DNA from: Isochrysis galbana
Lineage: Eukaryota > Haptophyta > Isochrysidales > Isochrysidaceae
Length of the DNA stretch: 64,000 nt
Direction of reading: 5' to 3'
NCBI GenBank assembly: GCA_018136815.1
Contig: CM030934.1
Span: forward strand, 5,959,087 to 6,023,086
In this document: piece by piece, positions 59,933 to 64,000 of the stretch
How positions within the stretch are numbered: the first letter of the stretch is position 1
How the letters are laid out: the number at the start of each line of letters is the position of its first letter
The notes under the pieces: generated by a model
The model's input: the letters and a program-made list of their open reading frames with translations, nothing else
Databases searched by the model: none
What the model was told of the DNA's origin: nothing
Program-made: the position numbers and the translations under genes

Positions 59933-60702
59933 CCGCGCCATGAGCCTCGCGCTGGCGATCTCGCGCGAAGAAATTCGAAATTCGTGCGAGGGTTCGCGCC
60001 GCGCGCAACTTTTTGCTCCTTTCCAACATGAACATTCATCATTTTTATTGTTTTTATTGTGCTATCTTCGCTCCCATCGCATCTAGCATACGCCCCAGTG
60101 TACCCGCAACATGTCTCGATCATTCGGATTTCATTTTGTAACTCCCCCCCCCCCGGGGATATTCTCCTGGATCCTGAGTTTTAGAACGAAGGTAGTATTA
60201 GTATAAAACCAGGATCCTCTGGAGCTCGAAGTGTGTGTCGCTCGCTTGGCAGTAATAATACTACTATACTCGTCCCGCCCCGTTCCGCACGCCCATCCCG
60301 CCGCCCATCCCGCCCCAACCTTCCCCCCTCCTCTTCTCTCTCTCCTTGTCCAGTAGATCCTTCCTCCGGCCCTGCCTTCTGCCCGCCCCACCTCTCCCGC
60401 CCCCCTTCCGCCCCCCCCCCCCCGGCTGCTTCCGTGCACCCCCCGCCACACACTTCTCCCTCCCCGCCCCCCTCTCTCCTTCTCTCTCTCCCCCCTCTCT
60501 CTCCCTCTCTCTCTCTCCCTCTCTCTCCCCCCCCACCCCCATTTCTCTCTCTCGGGGACGCGCAGGCCGAGGGGAGGCGGGGGAGTGAGGGGAGCGAGAG
60601 CGCGCTCGTGGTGAGGGCCAGGCGTCCCCCACCCAACCACCCACCCTCCCACCCGGTTCAGTCGGCGCACGTACGGAGAAGGGCAAGCCCATCAGCCCCG
60701 CC
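59933..60702. other. Leader region of the zinc-cluster gene
   Basis: AT-richer sequence to 60140, then 60290-60560 is strongly pyrimidine-rich (CT microsatellite and C runs), as at other starts. No other gene seen. Confidence 0.45.
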
Positions 60703-62328
60703 ATGCCGCCCCCGCCGCGCTCGTGCGTGGCCTGCAAGCTCTCCAAGACTAAGTGCACCAACTTTGCTCCTGGCCACCGCTGCGACCGGTGCGAGCGTGT
60801 CGGTCTCCGTTGTGTCGCGGCGCAGAGCCGCAGCCGGGAGGCGTCACGCGCGGCGCTCGGGCCGGCAGTGCGCCAGTATCTCCTCAATGAGGAGGGCCCC
60901 GCGCCCTCTGACTCCAACTCGGCTGGCTCCTCTGGGTCTGCGCCTCCCGATGAGCTCTCGGACGGACTGATCAAGGTCTCAGATGGCCGGGTGGCCAAGG
61001 TGGCCTGGATGCCTAGCGAATCGTGCGGCTCACGCATTATTTTTGACACAGTTCGCGAGTCGCTCCTCAAGAATCCTCCTACCGGCGGATTCAATGTGGG
61101 AGTCGCTATCCTCCGTGAGTGGATGGCTATTGCGCGAAAACGCGATGCCTATAGTTTGATGCAGACGAGCATCGGCGTCTCCCAGCTTTTGGGGATATCT
61201 CTGGATGCGATCGTGGTAGCCGATGACATGCCCCCAATATTCGATCAGCAAGGCCGAATCGTAACGCCGGCACCAATCGCAGCCATTGCGAATGCTAGCA
61301 TGCGCTACACGGTGACGCGCACCTGCCACAATGGCCACATGGGCTTCTCGTGCAGTGACGCCTTTGAGCAAGAGATATGTCACGTAGAAGAGTTGTACCA
61401 GGCGTGGCGCGAGAACAAGGTGCAAACATTCTCCATCTTCACACATCCGGACGATTTTCCAGCAATCCCTGCCCTCGTGGGGAAGCTGTGGCAAGGCGTT
61501 AGTGGGAATCAAGTCCCTTATCTCGAGGCATCCAACAAAACGGTGCGAATTCGTCGCCGCATCCAGCAATCGGCGAATCAGCCGAAAAATTCCCTCGAGT
61601 ATGAGTTCGTTCCGTGCTCACTCAAGGGTGTCATCTACGTCGAGGGCGAGGGAAGGAGAGTGAGTTTTGCTTTCACATTCGAGCCGAAGGATGCGGGGCA
61701 ACGGCCTCTCGAGCATAAGGTTGCAGTCAGGATTCCCAAGCAGGAGGTGCGAGACGATGGTGAACAGCCTGGGGGTGACATTACCTATGGCGTGTCGCAG
61801 TCTGCGCTGGGTAAGCTTCCTCTCCTCGGTCATCGGACGTTCAATCCAAGTGATGAAACGATGATGCGTATGGACGGAATCGGTGGTAGTTATTCTTCGC
61901 CACCTGCAGCCGGAAAGGTGATGAACGCCATGGCGGGCCAGGCTTCTCTATTCAACCCCAGTCTGGTGGAGCAGATGTCTTTTGAACAGTTTGGCTCGGC
62001 TCCGGTTTCAGCCTCCAATATGCACATGCTGTCGGGCATGTATGACGCCTCTCATGGTGGCATGGGACCCAGTTGTGCTGGCAGCATGCAAGGGAGAGTC
62101 GTCCCTCACTTTTGGGACATGCGAATGAGTCAACACCCAAACCAAATGAGTGGTTTGCCCACGGGCCAAACGCCTAGACACAGTCAGTATTCCGCTGCCA
62201 TGCTTAACGAGCTTGGTTCTTTCATCGGGGTTGGTGTCGAAGATGGTTTTGACGACACGTTGGTAGACGGGCTTGAAGGGATGCTTGAAGATTCTATGGT
62301 TGGCAACACCACCATGCCGACCGTGTGA
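60703..62328 (+). CDS. Fungal-type Zn2Cys6 zinc-cluster transcription factor
   Basis: A 541-residue single-exon protein. Residues 8-37 form a Zn2Cys6 binuclear cluster (C8, C11, C18, C27, C30, C37; CVACKLSKTKCTNFAPGHRC), the Gal4-type DNA-binding domain with spacing C-x2-C-x6-C-x8-C-x2-C-x6-C. It begins behind a proline run. Residues ~135-200 (LREWMAIARKRDAYSLMQTS, GVSQLLGISLDAIV) may be a small helical or PAS-like region, followed by a folded block ending CSLKGVIYVEGEGRRVSFAF. The C-terminus is Met/Gln/Gly-rich with an acidic helix (DGFDDTLVDGLEGMLEDSM) that could be an activation domain. Such clusters are overwhelmingly fungal but occur in some other protists. Target genes unknown. Confidence 0.88.
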   Translation: MPPPPRSCVACKLSKTKCTNFAPGHRCDRCERVGLRCVAAQSRSREASRAALGPAVRQYLLNEEGPAPSDSNSAGSSGSAPPDELSDGLIKVSDGRVAKVAWMPSESCGSRIIFDTVRESLLKNPPTGGFNVGVAILREWMAIARKRDAYSLMQTSIGVSQLLGISLDAIVVADDMPPIFDQQGRIVTPAPIAAIANASMRYTVTRTCHNGHMGFSCSDAFEQEICHVEELYQAWRENKVQTFSIFTHPDDFPAIPALVGKLWQGVSGNQVPYLEASNKTVRIRRRIQQSANQPKNSLEYEFVPCSLKGVIYVEGEGRRVSFAFTFEPKDAGQRPLEHKVAVRIPKQEVRDDGEQPGGDITYGVSQSALGKLPLLGHRTFNPSDETMMRMDGIGGSYSSPPAAGKVMNAMAGQASLFNPSLVEQMSFEQFGSAPVSASNMHMLSGMYDASHGGMGPSCAGSMQGRVVPHFWDMRMSQHPNQMSGLPTGQTPRHSQYSAAMLNELGSFIGVGVEDGFDDTLVDGLEGMLEDSMVGNTTMPTV

Positions 62329-62928
62329 CATGGTCCCAAGACTGCCTAAGGTGACCTTAAGGTCTTGCGTAGCTGGAAGTTTGCCCTTTTGTATTGAATG
62401 AGCGATTTCATGGCCAACATGGCAAGCCGCCGAGCAGAACGTACAGGTCGGCGTTTTTGAGCTAACTTTCTAATCAATGCAATGAGTTCTGCATTCAAGA
62501 TTCGCCGCCTCTCGACGTAGCTCAAGATTTCGAGGCCTCCCCTTCTTGAGTGGACGCAATTATGTACACGGATTTCCTGTGCACAATGCACTTTATGCAT
62601 TGATTCACGATAGCTGCGCGCCATAGCATCTCTTCCCGTTGCTCGCCCTCACAAGTAGTCGGGCGGGACGCCTAGTACTTGGCCACAGCTCCAACTTCTT
62701 TCGTTGCAGGCGTGTACGAAAAGGAAGAATCTCGGATCGTTTTCTTCGGATCATTTTTCTATCGAGAGACTTCAAGTGGTGCTCACATGGCCTGAGTGTG
62801 GAATTGTGGTGCCTCTGCAGAATACATACAATTTGCAGTCAACCCACGGTGCGAAGTTGCGGGGAGGCGAGCCACTCACGAGAAATCTTATGTTCATGTT
62901 GACGTGAAAGACCAGAAATACTTAGTCG
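62329..62928. other. 3' flank of zinc-cluster gene, no gene seen
   Basis: Unique AT-balanced sequence without family features, ending at the target duplication of the next element. Confidence 0.4.
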
Positions 62929-62944
62929 TATTAAAAAAGTTCTG

Positions 62945-63705
62945 TCAACTAAGTTTATACTTAGTTCGCCCATGGGGGGGCACGAGCCCCCCCCTCTCTC
63001 CACTCCTCCCCTGCCATGGGGGAAGAACCACCCATGCTCCTGGCACGCCTGATGGCTTGCCAGGAGCCCACTGCCCTGCTGACCCACTCTCTCCCTGGCA
63101 AGCTCGCCTGCCTCGCGCGTCCTGGCCTGTCGTGGCCAGCCAATCGCTCCGACCCCCCCTCCTCCCCTGTTCGACAGGCAGACAGGTGCAAAGTGGGGGA
63201 CCCCGAGGCCCAGGAGCGCCAGCGAGGGAGAGGGAGAGGCAGGGGAGGCCAGGGCCCAGCCCCAGCCTCCTCTGCCCCCTGAGCTGGCCTCCAGGAGCCT
63301 CCAAGGGTCGCCAGGGGCAGCTGCAGTCCTGCCGCAGGCGCGCCATCGCGCGTGCCTGCAGGAGAGGGGAGAGCGCGCGCGGAGAAGGGGGTGGGCGGAG
63401 CGTGAGCTCCGCTCACAGAAAAATCGGTAAGTCTCGCGCCTGTTTACAGGATAAGTCGAGACAGAGTCGGCCGCCAGCCCAGGTGGCGTAGGAGGAAGGG
63501 GGAACGGATCACCGGGGGGGGGGGGGGGGGCACCGGACCATATCTAAGCCCTTCACCCCTATCCCCCTAGTAGTGCACGGGGGGAGCCGCCTAATGGCGG
63601 GGGGGGAAGGGCCGGGGGAGTGGGGGTGTAGAAAGTATGCTACGTATATATAGGTAGTGGTTCCATTCGCCGCGAGTGCGGTAAGAATATTATGAAGTTT
63701 CAAAA
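62945..63705 (+). mobile_element. Hairpin-family element with exact 16-bp target-site duplication
   Basis: TATTAAAAAAGTTCTG occurs at 62929-62944 and 63706-63721. The element starts with hairpin 62947-62966 (perfect 8-bp stem, loop TTAT), ATG 62972, then the G7C hairpin, the CTCCCC hairpin and the CTCCTGGCA...TGCCAGGAG hairpin. Later GTCTCG...CGAGAC (63432-63463) takes the place of GTCTTCTC...GAGAAGAC of other copies. The 3' part is the type-B module (GGTAAGAATATTATGAAG, then TTTCAAAA). The target is the tail of the minus-strand element starting at 63722. Confidence 0.88.
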
Positions 63706-63721
63706 TATTAAAAAAGTTCTG

Positions 63722-64000
63722 AAGATTCCGGGCTAACACCTACGACAGTCTAGGTTTCTCTACCTTACTACCGACATCGCCCTTATCTCCTTCCCCCCGT
63801 CTCCTCCGCTCCCCCCCTTCCCCCTTCATTCATTCCTTTGTCTTCGGCTTCCATGGTCCGGCCTAGGTACACTACCTCGGGCCAGTTTAGAGTGCGTGGT
63901 TCGGGCAGCCTGTTGACGGGTTGCTTGGGGTCTTTTGTAACGTGGGTGTGCCTTGTGTCGCTTGTGCTCTGCTGAGGTAAAGGCGTTCGATCAAGCCACA
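63722..64000 (-). mobile_element. Retroelement 3' module (type F), runs off the window
   Basis: Colinear with the reverse complement of 47890-48080 (AAGATTCCGGGCTAACACC; CTTCGGCTTCCATGGTCC; GGTACACTACCTCGGGCC). Its tail was the target of the hairpin-family insertion. Confidence 0.65.

Overview
The window looks like nuclear DNA of a flagellated, photosynthetic protist with a complex (secondary) plastid. A haptophyte is the best guess and a stramenopile the main alternative. The evidence is high GC; spliceosomal introns whose donors are mostly GTG followed by two variable bases (GTGCGC, GTGCGT, GTGAAC); ciliary genes (CFAP20, a FAM184-like coiled-coil protein); plastid-type proteins with signal-peptide-like N-termini (a PAP/fibrillin, an 'AAF|SP' leader); a selenoprotein with a eukaryotic SECIS; and a dense load of eukaryotic mobile elements. 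Most genes start behind GA/CT-rich or poly-C tracts.

Left part (1-22 kb): a 3'-incomplete FAM184-like gene (-), a frameshifted hAT transposase relic (-) that carries a nested repeat, an alpha/beta-hydrolase with signal peptide and C-terminal membrane segment (+), a retroelement relic with a proline/serine-rich gag-like ORF and a cytosine-methyltransferase-like domain (+), a coiled-coil gene (-) divergent from CFAP20 (+, 3 exons), a four-exon unknown gene (-), and a small plastid-type protein (+).

Middle (22-46 kb): repeats; a DFxDF-motif protein resembling clathrin accessory proteins (-, 2 exons); an F-box/ankyrin-like relic; a 33-bp minisatellite; an unknown gene (-); a membrane-anchored Kazal + TIL + cystatin triple protease-inhibitor protein (+); a plastid/secretory TPR-like gene whose 3' end abuts a retroelement (-); a seven-exon nucleotide-sugar transporter (+); and an 816-residue unknown protein (-).

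Right part (46-64 kb): retroelements; an IQ-motif, multi-pass membrane, TIR-domain protein (-); a truncated KEN-box exon (+); a PAP/fibrillin (-, 3 exons) divergent from selenoprotein T (+, in-frame UGA plus SECIS); an LTR-type insertion with an internal empty-site reference; and a fungal-type Zn2Cys6 transcription factor (+).

The most unusual signal is a repeat family ('hairpin family', at least 10 copies). Its 5' end is an 8-bp stem with a TTAT loop placed 3-6 nt before an ATG, and the stem shows compensatory base changes between copies. Further hairpins follow. Two copies have exact 14- and 16-bp target-site duplications, which fits target-primed retrotransposition of a structured RNA. The 3' modules scattered through the window (consensus AAGAATATTAA then a T run) and a short conserved C-terminal peptide domain appear to belong to the same superfamily. 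No CRISPR, rRNA or convincing tRNA was seen.
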